Positions 7,673 to 16,533 of a DNA stretch of 23,531 bases are shown one piece after another. Positions within the stretch are counted from its first letter, which is position 1. Every line of letters begins with the position of its first letter. Source of the DNA: an uncultured Mollicutes bacterium (GTDB lineage Bacteria; Bacillota_I; Bacilli_A; Acholeplasmatales; Anaeroplasmataceae); contig UQGR01000032.1 in assembly GCA_900540705.1 (NCBI GenBank), positions 1 to 23,531 on the forward strand. The letters run 5' to 3'. The notes under the pieces are model-generated. The model had not been told where the DNA came from. It ran no database searches and saw only the letters and a list, made by a program, of their open reading frames with translations. The position numbers were made by a program, and so were the translations under genes.

Positions 7673-9367
7673 TTACTGCTGTTCTTCTGCTATTACATAC
7701 TTTTCTAAGAGAATGCTATCAGAAATATTTTTCAGGTGGTCTCCCATTCTTTCAATATTGGAAAGAACCTCAACATAATGATCCGCATTCAAATAAGAAC
7801 AAGCTCCACTATTGATTCTATGCACATGACGCTGATGGAACACGACCTCAAGCTTATCGATTTCCTCTTCAAATTGATTAACCTGTAAAGCAAGCTCTTT
7901 GTCCCATTTATAGAAGGACGTAATTGTCGTTTCCACCATCTTCAATAAAACCTCATAAATCTGAGACAAATCCTGTTTGCCATCCTCAGATAGCTCTTTA
8001 TTGGTTTCGTATCGTTCTGAAAAAAATTCAAAAATATTTGTACAATGATCGCCTATTCTTTCCAAGTCCTTAATCGTATCAAGGTATGCAGAAAGCAGAT
8101 GAGAGTTAGATTCACTGATGTCAGATATTGTAAGCTTAATTAAGTAATCATGAATGCGCTTGTCCAAGCAATCAATGGTGCTTTCTAGCTGACGGGCCTC
8201 TTCTTCATAATTGCTCTTCTGTTCAAAACTATAATCCTTCGCCATTCCAACATAATCAGTAACACATTTGCACATAAAATCAATTGCTTTTTTAACAAAG
8301 GATAAGGAGAGCGTAGGCGATTTTTCAATCAGCGTATAATCCAAAAGCTCATCTAAAATCGTCTGCTGCTCATTTGGCTTATCCTTAAATACCTTAGTCG
8401 CTAGTTTTACCATCAGGTTGATAAAGAAGAATAGGATGAAGGTTGTAATTAAATTAAATAGCATATGGGCAATCGCAATACTCATTGGTGGATTTGGACC
8501 AAGCCCCGATAACATCGACCCTTCAATCAGCTTCATTAACTCCGTAAAAGGCCACAATAATATCATAAATAGGATGGCACCAATCACATTAAACATCGCA
8601 TGAACCATGGCAGTTCTTTTGGCTTGAACACCGCCACCAACGCACGCAAAACAAGCCGTAATCGTTGTACCAATGTTACAGCCTAGCATAATTGGAATTG
8701 CTCCAAATAACGCAATAGTCCCCTGATGATACAAGGTCTGCAAAATACCTATGGTTGCGGAGGAGGATTGTACTACTGCCGTCAACAATGTACCAATTAA
8801 CAAGCCCAATATTGGGTAATCTGCTAAGAAGGTAAATGCCATCGATGCCTGCTCACTATATGCTTCAAGGATGATATCTAGGGCATCTCCCATCGTCTTT
8901 AAACCAAAAAACAATAGACCGAAGCCAAAAATAATTTTACCAACCTCTTTGACCTTATCATTCTTTAAAAAGAAAATCATTAATGCCCCAATTCCTATAA
9001 ATAGAGGCGAGTATTGTTCTATATTCAATCCAATAATGAACGATGTAATTGTCGTACCAATGTTCGCGCCTAAAATTACACCTACCGCCTGAGGAAATGA
9101 CATCAGACCAGCCCGAACTAAGCCTACTGTTAAGGCTGTTGTCCCAGAGGAGGACTGAATTAAGGCGGTTACTAAGGCTCCCACCAATATTCCCTTTAAA
9201 GGCGTATTTGTCGTCTTTTCAATAAATACCTTTAATCGATCTCCAGCTATAGTCTTTAAGGAATCCCCCATTTGATTGATTCCATATAAAAATAGACCTA
9301 AGCCTCCTAAAACTGTGATAAGCTGTATCAGCATATCACCAACAGATAAACCACCACTTAAAAACAT
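7673..9367 (-). CDS. Na+/phosphate cotransporter with PhoU-like C-terminal domain
   Basis: Imports phosphate with sodium across the membrane (NptA/type II Na-Pi family). Two inverted transport repeats carry the QSSS signatures (71-74 and 200-203), each followed by GANIGTT (100-106) or GCNIGTT (229-235). Many hydrophobic helices run to about residue 330. The C-terminal 200 residues are helical with PhoU-like paired repeats (ERIGDHCTN and ERMGDHLKN), as in many bacterial NptA fusions. An upstream TTG at 9388 is in frame, but the Shine-Dalgarno GGAGGGG lies inside that extension, four bases before the ATG at 9367, so I used the ATG (564 residues). It has its own promoter. No phosphate-regulation box was recognised. 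Confidence 0.93.
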   Translation of the reverse strand: MFLSGGLSVGDMLIQLITVLGGLGLFLYGINQMGDSLKTIAGDRLKVFIEKTTNTPLKGILVGALVTALIQSSSGTTALTVGLVRAGLMSFPQAVGVILGANIGTTITSFIIGLNIEQYSPLFIGIGALMIFFLKNDKVKEVGKIIFGFGLLFFGLKTMGDALDIILEAYSEQASMAFTFLADYPILGLLIGTLLTAVVQSSSATIGILQTLYHQGTIALFGAIPIMLGCNIGTTITACFACVGGGVQAKRTAMVHAMFNVIGAILFMILLWPFTELMKLIEGSMLSGLGPNPPMSIAIAHMLFNLITTFILFFFINLMVKLATKVFKDKPNEQQTILDELLDYTLIEKSPTLSLSFVKKAIDFMCKCVTDYVGMAKDYSFEQKSNYEEEARQLESTIDCLDKRIHDYLIKLTISDISESNSHLLSAYLDTIKDLERIGDHCTNIFEFFSERYETNKELSEDGKQDLSQIYEVLLKMVETTITSFYKWDKELALQVNQFEEEIDKLEVVFHQRHVHRINSGACSYLNADHYVEVLSNIERMGDHLKNISDSILLEKYVIAEEQQ

Positions 9368-9411
9368 TGGACCCCTCCAACTATTCAAAGATTCTATCTT
9401 TTATTTTTAGT

Positions 9412-9427
9412 GTATGTGAAAACATAC
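9412..9427. repeat. Perfect inverted repeat at the transporter start site
   Basis: GTATGT and ACATAC separated by four bases lie exactly around the transcription start predicted from the promoter at 9434-9462. It can act as an operator for a dimeric regulator or as a small leader hairpin. No regulator is identified. Confidence 0.4.
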
Positions 9428-9433
9428 GTTTTA

Positions 9434-9462
9434 ATTATAACAAAACTAAATTGCATATACAA
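9434..9462 (-). promoter_or_regulatory. Promoter of the Na+/Pi transporter
   Basis: Minus strand: TTGTAT, 17-base spacer, perfect TATAAT. The leader would be about 60 nt. Confidence 0.6.
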
Positions 9463-9542
9463 TCTTTTCTCAGAAATGAACAGAAAAAACGTTTTATAGA
9501 TTATAATATTTAATTTTTTTTGCCCTTTTCCTATTCAACTTT

Positions 9543-9579
9543 AAAAGAAAAAAGAACTATGCAGTTTAAAGCATAGTTC
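9543..9579 (-). terminator. Terminator of the jetABC-sepF operon
   Basis: On the minus strand a perfect nine-pair stem (GAACTATGC with GCATAGTTC, plus-strand 9554-9562 and 9571-9579) with an eight-base loop is followed by TTTTTTCTTTT. It starts only seven bases after the sepF stop, so sepF is clearly the last gene of the operon. Confidence 0.9.
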
Positions 9580-9586
9580 GTAATAC

Positions 9587-9931
9587 CTATGATCTTGGCA
9601 GATTATCTATAAATCTTTGCAAAGACCCATCAAGAAAGTCTACCTTACGAGCGAACAAAAAGGTTTTATCGTTGATTTTTACACTTTTCCCCTCTAAGGC
9701 ATAGCTAGCTCCAGCAAAGAAAGCCAGTAGCTTATTAGCTGCAAGAGGCTCTAAATCCTCAAAATTCAGGATTAAAGGGTAACCATTTTTCATTTGGTCA
9801 ATCAGCTTAGCTGCCCGTTCATCATTATCTGTCATCTGTTCTATAATCAAACGATCACTGGCAAACTGATCACTATTAAGGCTTCTTGAAGCCTCCTCAT
9901 ATTCATTTCTTTTTTTACCAAATAGTCCCAT
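9587..9931 (-). CDS. sepF: Cell division protein SepF, short form
   Basis: SepF anchors FtsZ to the membrane and organises the Z-ring. This 114-residue protein starts MGLFGKK, a short N-terminal stretch like the membrane-binding helix of SepF. The core domain (about 30-112) matches the family: ERAAKLIDQMKNGYPLILNF, then AANKLLAFFAGASYAL, then the terminal strands KTFLFARKVDF. Bacillus SepF is about 150 residues; the missing part is the variable linker. The ATG overlaps the stop of the SMC-like gene (TAATG), with GAGGT about 11 bases before it, so translation is coupled. A terminator follows at once. SepF genes normally sit in the yggS-sepF-yggT-divIVA cluster, so this position as last gene of a condensin operon is unusual. 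Confidence 0.88.
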   Translation of the reverse strand: MGLFGKKRNEYEEASRSLNSDQFASDRLIIEQMTDNDERAAKLIDQMKNGYPLILNFEDLEPLAANKLLAFFAGASYALEGKSVKINDKTFLFARKVDFLDGSLQRFIDNLPRS

Positions 9932-12900
9932 TATTCTATTACCTCTTCTTCCTTACGAATCATTGGAAGTACCGTTGCTCGATTGCCTTGACGAACCATA
10001 ATTAAGGTTGTTTTTGCAAAGCCCTGAAGAATATCCATTCTCTGTGGTGGACAAGCAATGATAACCTGTAATGGCATAGAGTTGATAAAGCTCATCATTG
10101 CATGCATACGATTGGCATCCATCTTATCAAATACCTCATCAAATAGAACTAGACCAATTGGGTCTCCAGCAACAATGGAATTCTTAGTATAAACACGTAC
10201 AAAGGAAGCTATGATAGCCACATAGAATGGAACCTGAGTTTCACCACCTGATTTTTCCTTAAATACTTTAGAATAGCTCATTGTCTCCCCATTTTTATTG
10301 ATGATGCGGATATCATAATCCATATAGGTACGATAATCTGTGAATTTATTAATTGCCCCATTACTATTCACCTCATCGATGGATAAGGTTTCAAATAGTT
10401 CACGGATTTGCTCATCATATTTTTCTTGAAATTCATAGGTTAGTAATCCTTCATTTCCACTTTCCAAATCAGAGGTTACCATTTCATAGAAGGAAGCATA
10501 TTCACTACTTCTAGGGAAAATAAACTCATACCGGTCATTACCAAAGGTAATATTGGATAAGGTTTCATTAATTTTTAAAATTTCCTGCTCTGCTGTTAAA
10601 ATATTATTTCTAAGCTTAGCAATGAAATCCTCCTTAAACACAATTTCAGCAGCCTCTCTAGCACTTCTTACCTTCTGCTCATATTTAATCAATTCTGTCT
10701 TCTCCAGCTTGGAAAGCTCAGCTAAGAACTTATTAATCTCTGTTAAGCCAATAGAGAATGTTGAATTATAGGTATTGATATAAGCATATTGCTTAGCAAC
10801 TAAAGTGTCAGAAAGTAAAGTAAAGCTAGATTCCTCTGCCTTATACTTCTCCTGATACTCATAGAAGGCTGATTTGAAATTCTTAGTCTGAACTAATGCT
10901 TGATATTCATCCTTAGCTTTTTGCTCAATCACAACAGAACCACCAGCGAGCTCCTTCAAATCCTTCTCTAAAGCCACTAACTCATTGCTCTTATTTAGGA
11001 TAACTCCGTTCAAGGCGTCAATCGCATTATCGATACCACCTATTTCCTTACTCAAGGCTAACTTCTTAGAATCATTTGCTTTGATGGTTTCTAAGATTTT
11101 TTCATAGTCCTCCTCAAGCTCTGTAGGAGTTGCCGTCTTTTGACGGATGGCCTGTCTAGATAAATCCTCTAAGGTATTCTTTTCCTTTTCTAATAGTAAA
11201 GCCTTGTCCAAATCGTCAATCAACGGACGAACATCAATTCTATCCATCAAGCCTAAAATTTGATTTAAAGCTTCTATTTTACCATTTAAGGCAATATATT
11301 CATTCTTAGCAGCATCAGCCTTTTCATGCCATAAAACAGCCTGCTTAGAGGCAGCGTTCTTACCAATAAAAGGCTTCTCAACATTTGGATTCAAGCTAGT
11401 AACTGCATATCCTCGATAAATCAATAAATCATTGGTAATGGAGGTATGATAATTTTCTAGCTCCATCGCATCATTGCACATAATGACACTGCCACAGGTG
11501 TAATTGATGTAGCATCTAGCATCCTGATTTTCACTATCGATAATAGAAGCTAAGGATCTAGATTCAAACTTCTTATACTGGCTAATCTGCTTTGTATTGA
11601 CAAGACCTATGCCATATAAACGATATTTATTCTTGATTCGAGAAAAAATCTGTAGGGCCTGGTCAAAATATCTAGGCTCAACAATCATATTAAATCTACG
11701 GTTTCCTAAGAAAATCTCAATGGTATCTGCCCAAGTCTGATCCGTAATTTCACAAATTTCAGCGAAGATATGAACTCGAATATCATAATTGTAAATTCTT
11801 TTTAAGCCTTCTTCTATTTCAGCTCTAATCTGTAAAAGCTGAGTAGGGAAGTTTACACGGTTCTGATCTAAGCCCTTTAAATTTGTAGAAATTTCATTGA
11901 TTTGGGCTACAAGAGCTCTTTTCTTGCTATCTAGGAAGCCTAGCTCTTGATTGATTTTATTCTGTGCTACCGTCAAGCGAGACTGATAATCCTTTAATTT
12001 AATCTTGGAGGCCTCCACATCCAAAGAGTTAATTTGAACAAGTGGCAGATTTGCCATCTCTGAGAATAGCTTATCATCAGAAAGCTTTCTTAAGGTATTC
12101 AAGGCGTCCTTATAATTTGAAGCTCTTTTCAAGAACATTTGCTGATTTCCCTCTAGGGCAGTAATGTTCGTTTGCGTTTTTAAAATTTCGCGATTGATAT
12201 ACTCCTCTGCCTTAAAGGTATCATTATTGCTCAATGCATTATATAAGTCACGAGACCGCTCATTTAAGGCAAGAAGTTCCTGTTCAATAGAGTTGATTTC
12301 CTGCTCCTTCATTACACGCAAAGCTTCCTGCTTCTCAATTTGACGCTTTGCATCATTGATTTCTGTCTTAATCGCTTCCGTGTCAAAAAGGTGCATCAAA
12401 TACTCAATGTAATTTTTACGCTCCTCAATCCCTCTTAATTCCTGATAAATTCCATCAATTTCCTTTAAATCACTAATCTTTTTATTAATTAGCTTTAAAG
12501 TATTTTCTAACTCTTTATAAGACCGTATAGAGTCCTTGATTGCAGATACATCAATTTCTTTTTCTTCTAGAATATTTTGATAAATAAATTCCTTAACATC
12601 CGTAATTGGCTTAAAGGCCAGAGCCTTAGGTATCAAGCGGTAAAAATCCTCATTGATGGAACCGAAGGCTGTTCTAAAGCCTCGCTTCGCTTCCTTCTTT
12701 GTCAAAAAGAATTCAAAATTTGGATTATGCTTTCTAAATTCCACTGTACCATAGATTTGATGTTCTGGAGATACAAACATAGAGTCATTTATCGGTTCAA
12801 ACGTCCGGTAAAACAAGGTTTTAACAGGCAAGAGCTCACCAAAGGCATCAATTACTGCACCAACGGCAAATCGCATATCCTGTTTCTCATCATAGAACTC

Positions 12901-13179
12901 TAAGGCAACATGTCCAGAAACATCACCATTACGCAAATATTCCTTATCATCCATACCTAGCTTACATTTCACATAGCCACGCAAATCACGCTTTCCTTTT
13001 TCGTTGGCTGCAAGGTTAAACATTGTATCTCCTGCCGTTAGAATATAGGTGATTGCATCCATAATGGTAGATTTACCAGAAGCATTTGGCCCAGAAAGTA
13101 AGGTATTTCCCTCGATTTCGATTGTTTCATTGGAAAGATAATGCCAGTTAATCAAACGAATTTTTACTAGCTTTTTCAT
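9931..13179 (-). CDS. jetC: SMC-like ATPase, JetC/MksB type
   Basis: A 1082-residue condensin-like ATPase expected to extrude or clamp DNA loops with the kleisin and accessory proteins encoded upstream. Walker A GPNASGKST is at 30-38. The ABC signature SGGE is at 977-980 and Walker B LVLFDEVFDKMD at about 1010-1021. Between them lie long charged coiled coils interrupted by a globular hinge-like region at about 450-610. The N-terminus (IRLINWHYLSNETIEIEGNT) is the start typical of the MksB/JetC/MukB-like group. It overlaps the upstream JetB gene by ATGA and the downstream sepF gene by TAATG. No JetD/MksG Toprim nuclease is encoded nearby, which is essential to plasmid cutting in Wadjet. Function as defence or chromosome organisation is inferred, not shown. 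Confidence 0.9.
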   Translation of the reverse strand: MKKLVKIRLINWHYLSNETIEIEGNTLLSGPNASGKSTIMDAITYILTAGDTMFNLAANEKGKRDLRGYVKCKLGMDDKEYLRNGDVSGHVALEFYDEKQDMRFAVGAVIDAFGELLPVKTLFYRTFEPINDSMFVSPEHQIYGTVEFRKHNPNFEFFLTKKEAKRGFRTAFGSINEDFYRLIPKALAFKPITDVKEFIYQNILEEKEIDVSAIKDSIRSYKELENTLKLINKKISDLKEIDGIYQELRGIEERKNYIEYLMHLFDTEAIKTEINDAKRQIEKQEALRVMKEQEINSIEQELLALNERSRDLYNALSNNDTFKAEEYINREILKTQTNITALEGNQQMFLKRASNYKDALNTLRKLSDDKLFSEMANLPLVQINSLDVEASKIKLKDYQSRLTVAQNKINQELGFLDSKKRALVAQINEISTNLKGLDQNRVNFPTQLLQIRAEIEEGLKRIYNYDIRVHIFAEICEITDQTWADTIEIFLGNRRFNMIVEPRYFDQALQIFSRIKNKYRLYGIGLVNTKQISQYKKFESRSLASIIDSENQDARCYINYTCGSVIMCNDAMELENYHTSITNDLLIYRGYAVTSLNPNVEKPFIGKNAASKQAVLWHEKADAAKNEYIALNGKIEALNQILGLMDRIDVRPLIDDLDKALLLEKEKNTLEDLSRQAIRQKTATPTELEEDYEKILETIKANDSKKLALSKEIGGIDNAIDALNGVILNKSNELVALEKDLKELAGGSVVIEQKAKDEYQALVQTKNFKSAFYEYQEKYKAEESSFTLLSDTLVAKQYAYINTYNSTFSIGLTEINKFLAELSKLEKTELIKYEQKVRSAREAAEIVFKEDFIAKLRNNILTAEQEILKINETLSNITFGNDRYEFIFPRSSEYASFYEMVTSDLESGNEGLLTYEFQEKYDEQIRELFETLSIDEVNSNGAINKFTDYRTYMDYDIRIINKNGETMSYSKVFKEKSGGETQVPFYVAIIASFVRVYTKNSIVAGDPIGLVLFDEVFDKMDANRMHAMMSFINSMPLQVIIACPPQRMDILQGFAKTTLIMVRQGNRATVLPMIRKEEEVIE

Positions 13180-13763
13180 TCTCTGTCACCATCCTCTTGT
13201 GTAATTCTCATGATTGCGGTATAAACCTCATTTACGTCCTCACTCTTAATCGCCATTAAAATCGTTGGTAAAATTACGATTCTGCAGGCAGAGGATGTTA
13301 CATCGCCAGTAACCTCAATTAAATTATATCTTCTCAATAAACGAATGGCAGAAACTAAATCTGTTTTATTTAGCTTTCTTTTAATCTGCAAATAATCATA
13401 TTTGGTATGAATGTCAGAAATTGCACACACAATATTGTCATTTAAGGACGTATCCTTTGCCTTTTCATGATATAAAAGACGCAAGATCAACAAGATGATA
13501 GACTCATCTCTTTTTAGCTTTAGCGTATTAGAAGGGGTAGCCCCATCTAGCATCACAGAGCCAGTTGCAGAATCTAAAATAATTTCATATCCCAGTACTG
13601 CAAAAAACTCATCAAACACCTCTTTATAGCTCATTAAAAAATAATAGCTTTCCTTATTATCCTTTTTATCCCGGCAAAGAAAGGTATTTGCCAACAGCTT
13701 GTTCGCCGTATCCCTAAACTGGTTTTGTTGGGTTGTATTCATTGTTTCAAAGGCATTTAACAT
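13176..13763 (-). CDS. jetB: JetB/MksE-like subunit (DUF4194)
   Basis: A 195-residue winged-helix accessory subunit (KITE-like) of Mks/Wadjet condensins, which bridges kleisin and SMC. The visible features are an N-terminal helix region, then SYYFLMSYKEVFDEFFAVLGYEI and a C-terminal half with LLRRYNLIEVTG, the pattern of DUF4194 proteins. A GTG six bases upstream overlaps the JetA stop, but the Shine-Dalgarno GGAGAGG would abut it. With the ATG at 13763 the spacing is normal, so I used that. It ends with an ATGA overlap into jetC. Assignment rests on sequence pattern, size and operon position between a JetA-like and a JetC-like gene. Confidence 0.82.
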   Translation of the reverse strand: MLNAFETMNTTQQNQFRDTANKLLANTFLCRDKKDNKESYYFLMSYKEVFDEFFAVLGYEIILDSATGSVMLDGATPSNTLKLKRDESIILLILRLLYHEKAKDTSLNDNIVCAISDIHTKYDYLQIKRKLNKTDLVSAIRLLRRYNLIEVTGDVTSSACRIVILPTILMAIKSEDVNEVYTAIMRITQEDGDRE

Positions 13764-13765
13764 CG

Positions 13766-15184
13766 TCACCCTCTCCTCTCAATTAAAAAGTCCTTCAACC
13801 GATATCGCTTATGCTCGATTCCACGGTCAAAAATAGTGATATCATAATCTAGGTTAGAAGCATACATAATACAATACACCGTCATCAATACTAAAGAGTC
13901 CTCTGTCTCATAATGGATCATATGGCTTGCCAGTAATTTGCCATCCACCATATTGGCTTCTAAGAAATTCTTTATTTCAACCTCATTATAAGCAGATTTG
14001 AATTGCTGCATAAAGTCATCGGTAAGCTCAAATCCCTCAAGTCCTAGCTCATCTAGCATTTGGTTATAGTTTCGAGAATAGCTTCCTCTTGGTGTATATA
14101 AGGAATTTTCCTGGGAATATACCTTAGTACGATTCAGGGTGTACAAGGTATCGACAAGCCGCATAGACTTATCTATCTTTCCCTTTTCATTTGTATTTTT
14201 GATGTATTTTAAAATTGAATTTAACTTACCAATGATATTGTCATCTTCACTCAAAAGGAATTTAATCTTACCAATGGTAGAGTTGATATAGGTTCTGTTT
14301 TTATTATCAATTTCAGATACAAAGCCATCAATGGAATTGAACACATCAATCACTTCATCGATCGCTTTATTCGCTCTTGCAATTGCTAAATCAGAAGAGG
14401 CATATCTTCTCTTATAGTCATTGACAATCATGCTCATCGCAAACTCATTGGCTTCTAGTTCCTCTAACTTAGATACAATCGTCAAACGATAGCGGTTAAT
14501 ATTATCAGAAGTCTTCATCTTTACATAGCTACGATCATAAATTTCTGATTTAAAGGTCATTAGACGTTCCATCAAATCCTTAATCTCAGACGTTTCAACA
14601 ACGCTACCGATGTATTCCTTCAACCGACTATCTAGTCTTCTCAAGGCTCTTATCAGCTGCTTCGTATAATTATATACTAGGTCAAAGGTCATTGCATAAT
14701 CTACATTCTCTGGATTGGTCAGTAAGGAATAAATGGTAAAGATATATCCTTGATATTCATTTGCGTAGACCTCATAGGATTCTCCATCTTCGCCATAATC
14801 TAAAGCATTAGGATAGGCATTAATCAAAGCCTCACAGATGATGATTGCCATATCAGAGAAATTCAATATTTCCTCATAATCATTGGTAACATCTATGTAA
14901 ATCCAGCCACATTCTTCCATTCTTCTTAAAATATAATTTGCAAGCTCTCTTTTAGATTGAGGATTAGACTCCTCATCTTCCTCATCCTCTATATCATACA
15001 AATAAGAACTATTATCTAAAAAATTTACTAAATCATCCGCTACAATTTTTTTCTCTATACCTAGTATAGAGCCTGTTTCGTAAGTTTTAAAACTCTGCAG
15101 GATAGAGGCTAAATAAATCCTCTTGTTTTTAGATGAAAGTAAAGAGAAAAAATTATCTGGCATCATACCAAAAAAATCCATCAT
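13766..15184 (-). CDS. jetA: JetA/MksF-like kleisin (Wadjet JetA family)
   Basis: A 472-residue protein that begins MMDFFGMMPDNFFSLLSSKNKRIYLASIL, the start typical of Wadjet JetA-family (kleisin-type) proteins. The N-terminal part looks like winged helices (about 10-110), followed by an acidic segment IEDEEDEESN. The middle is helical and probably coiled (about 190-340), with KLEELEANEFAMSMIVNDYKRR. The C-terminal region ends HKRYRLKDFLIERRG and should contact the SMC head. Kleisins close the SMC ring. First gene of the operon, with a promoter 30 bases upstream and AGGTGG before the ATG. A GTG three codons upstream overlaps the Shine-Dalgarno and was rejected. Its stop is two bases before the jetB ATG. 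Confidence 0.82.
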   Translation of the reverse strand: MMDFFGMMPDNFFSLLSSKNKRIYLASILQSFKTYETGSILGIEKKIVADDLVNFLDNSSYLYDIEDEEDEESNPQSKRELANYILRRMEECGWIYIDVTNDYEEILNFSDMAIIICEALINAYPNALDYGEDGESYEVYANEYQGYIFTIYSLLTNPENVDYAMTFDLVYNYTKQLIRALRRLDSRLKEYIGSVVETSEIKDLMERLMTFKSEIYDRSYVKMKTSDNINRYRLTIVSKLEELEANEFAMSMIVNDYKRRYASSDLAIARANKAIDEVIDVFNSIDGFVSEIDNKNRTYINSTIGKIKFLLSEDDNIIGKLNSILKYIKNTNEKGKIDKSMRLVDTLYTLNRTKVYSQENSLYTPRGSYSRNYNQMLDELGLEGFELTDDFMQQFKSAYNEVEIKNFLEANMVDGKLLASHMIHYETEDSLVLMTVYCIMYASNLDYDITIFDRGIEHKRYRLKDFLIERRG

Positions 15185-15217
15185 TTTTCCCACCTATCTT
15201 TTTTCCCATTTTAAACT

Positions 15218-15246
15218 ATTTTATCAAAAAAGCACGACAAATACAA
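15218..15246 (-). promoter_or_regulatory. Promoter of the jetABC-sepF operon
   Basis: Minus strand: TTGTAT, 17-base spacer, TAAAAT, ending 34 bases before the jetA ATG. It lies directly after a strong terminator, so the four-gene operon has its own transcription unit. Confidence 0.6.
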
Positions 15247-15280
15247 GAAAAAGCCCTATAATTTTATAGATTATAGAGCT
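15244..15280 (-). terminator. Bidirectional terminator upstream of jetA
   Basis: An eleven-pair stem (plus-strand 15252-15262 with 15270-15280, one G-U pair) with a seven-base loop is followed on the minus strand by TTTTTCTTG and on the plus strand by ATTTTTC. It ends the transcript of the small gene at 15325-15756 and insulates the condensin operon. Confidence 0.75.
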
Positions 15281-15304
15281 ATTTTTCAAAAATTCTTAAT
15301 TTGG

Positions 15305-15324
15305 AAAGCCTATAAGGCTTTTTT
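15305..15324 (+). terminator. Second hairpin with a plus-strand T-run
   Basis: AAAGCCT and AGGCTTT form a seven-pair stem around a three-base loop, followed on the plus strand by further T residues. It lies four bases after the stop of the minus-strand hypothetical gene. It would stop plus-strand transcription from the jetA side entering that gene. Confidence 0.45.
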
Positions 15325-15756
15325 CTATTCCGTTTTTAAATTATCCTTCTGCCACTCTAGGATTGTTTTCACTAGCTTTCCAGCATAGTAGGTATCATCC
15401 GGATGGACTGTATTGATTTTAAAATCTCCTTGACTTCCATCTGGATTCAGCACATGAAAATGGTGAGTATCATATACGCCCTCTTCCTTGCCTACATAGG
15501 ATAAAGCCTTTAAGCTGATACTATCAAAAAAGGCCTTAAATTTTCCAGAGGATTTAGCCTCAGAAATAATCAGCTGATCGCCCTTTAAAGATAACAGCAT
15601 ACATTTTGGAAGATTGGTCTGTTTTTCTTTGGTTGCGATAGAAAAGAAAAAATAATAATTGGATTCGGTTTTATTGGCAAGAGAAAAGCATACAATATTT
15701 CTCTCATCGATATAATCTAAATCCTTTAAAACTTTTTTTGTTTTTTCATAGTTCAT
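15325..15756 (-). CDS. Hypothetical protein, possible PH-like fold
   Basis: A 143-residue soluble protein that I do not recognise. It starts MNYEKTKKVLKDLDY and has no signal peptide or membrane segment. The pattern of alternating strands (NYYFFFSIATKE, CMLLSLKGDQLIIS, FKAFFDSISLKALSYV, FHVLNPDGSQGDFKINTV) ending in a helix KLVKTILEWQKDN resembles the seven-strand-plus-helix layout of bacterial PH-like domains. This is a guess from the pattern only. AGAGGT precedes the ATG at good spacing and a candidate promoter lies just upstream, with a strong terminator after it, so it appears to be a single-gene unit. It separates the rRNA-modification group from the condensin operon. Confidence 0.75.
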   Translation of the reverse strand: MNYEKTKKVLKDLDYIDERNIVCFSLANKTESNYYFFFSIATKEKQTNLPKCMLLSLKGDQLIISEAKSSGKFKAFFDSISLKALSYVGKEEGVYDTHHFHVLNPDGSQGDFKINTVHPDDTYYAGKLVKTILEWQKDNLKTE

Positions 15757-15788
15757 AGAAATACCTCTTTATCCATAGATTTATCTTA

Positions 15789-15818
15789 ATTAAAACCATA
15801 TTTTCTTTAAAAAGTCAA
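15789..15818 (-). promoter_or_regulatory. Candidate promoter of the 143-residue hypothetical gene
   Basis: Minus strand: TTGACT, 18-base spacer, TTTAAT (one mismatch at a conserved position). The leader would be about 26 nt. Confidence 0.4.
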
Positions 15819-15834
15819 TAGGAATTGTCGAATT

Positions 15835-16533
15835 TTAATTGGCAAAAAGTATATCTAGCTCCTCTCTTGAAAGCTCGCGATATTGTCCTTCTTTTAAATC
15901 TTTAGGTAAGGATAATCCACCAAAAGAAACTCGCTTCAGCGTCAAAACCTCTAGATTTAAGGCCTGAAACATTCGCTTTACCTGATGGTACTTTCCCTCA
16001 GATATAGTGATAAATCCATGGTTCTCTCCTTGGAGCTTGAAGCTTGCACTTTTGCATATATAGCCATCCTCTAAGACGATTCCCTTTTGAAATTCCTGAT
16101 AAAAGCTTTCCTCAAATTTTCCTGAAAAGGTAAGCTCATACACCTTGTCTACATGACGATTCGGAGATAATAGTTGATGGGCTAACTTTCCATCATTTGA
16201 AATCAATAAAAGTCCAGTAGTATCCTTATCCAGTCTCCCTACAGGAAACAATCCTCTTTTTTCATAACCTACAATAAAATCCATAACCGTTGGCTCTATT
16301 GGATCATAGGTTGCACTGACATACCCAGAAGGCTTGTTTAAGATAAAATAGAGGAGCTTCTCATAGTGTATACTTTCCCCTAAACAAACAATTTCATCCT
16401 CATTCTCATTGATCTTGAGGTCATCATCATATACAGGAACACCATTGACTAAAACATAACCCTTACGGATGAAGGCCTTGACCTCTTTTCTAGAGCCATA
16501 CCCTAAATGGGATAAAATTTTATCTAATCTCAT
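15835..16533 (-). CDS. rsuA: 16S rRNA pseudouridine synthase, RsuA family
   Basis: Isomerises a uridine in 16S rRNA (U516 in E. coli) to pseudouridine. This 232-residue protein has an N-terminal S4 RNA-binding domain (MRLDKILSHLGYGSRKEVKAFI, about 1-48). The synthase domain has GRLDKDTTGLLL with catalytic D102, matching the E. coli residue number. Further RsuA/RluB traits are LNKPSGYVSAT (65-75) and EGKYHQVKRMF near the end. The SATYDP..PTVMD segment favours RsuA over RluB/RluE, though substrate cannot be proved. The ATG overlaps the stop of the upstream thioesterase gene (ATGA), so the two are translationally coupled. Confidence 0.92.
   Translation of the reverse strand: MRLDKILSHLGYGSRKEVKAFIRKGYVLVNGVPVYDDDLKINENEDEIVCLGESIHYEKLLYFILNKPSGYVSATYDPIEPTVMDFIVGYEKRGLFPVGRLDKDTTGLLLISNDGKLAHQLLSPNRHVDKVYELTFSGKFEESFYQEFQKGIVLEDGYICKSASFKLQGENHGFITISEGKYHQVKRMFQALNLEVLTLKRVSFGGLSLPKDLKEGQYRELSREELDILFAN

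Noticed and set aside
9368..9388. TTG start for the Na+/Pi transporter seven codons upstream
   Set aside because: The Shine-Dalgarno GGAGGGG lies inside this extension and points to the ATG at 9367.
12577..12903. Plus-strand reading frame of 108 codons
   Set aside because: It is antisense to the well-supported SMC-like gene, has no ribosome site or recognisable domain and has shadow-like composition.
9931..15193. A complete Wadjet plasmid-defence system
   Set aside because: The nuclease subunit JetD (Toprim, DUF3322/DUF2220) is not encoded before, within or after the operon in this window, so only the condensin part is supported.
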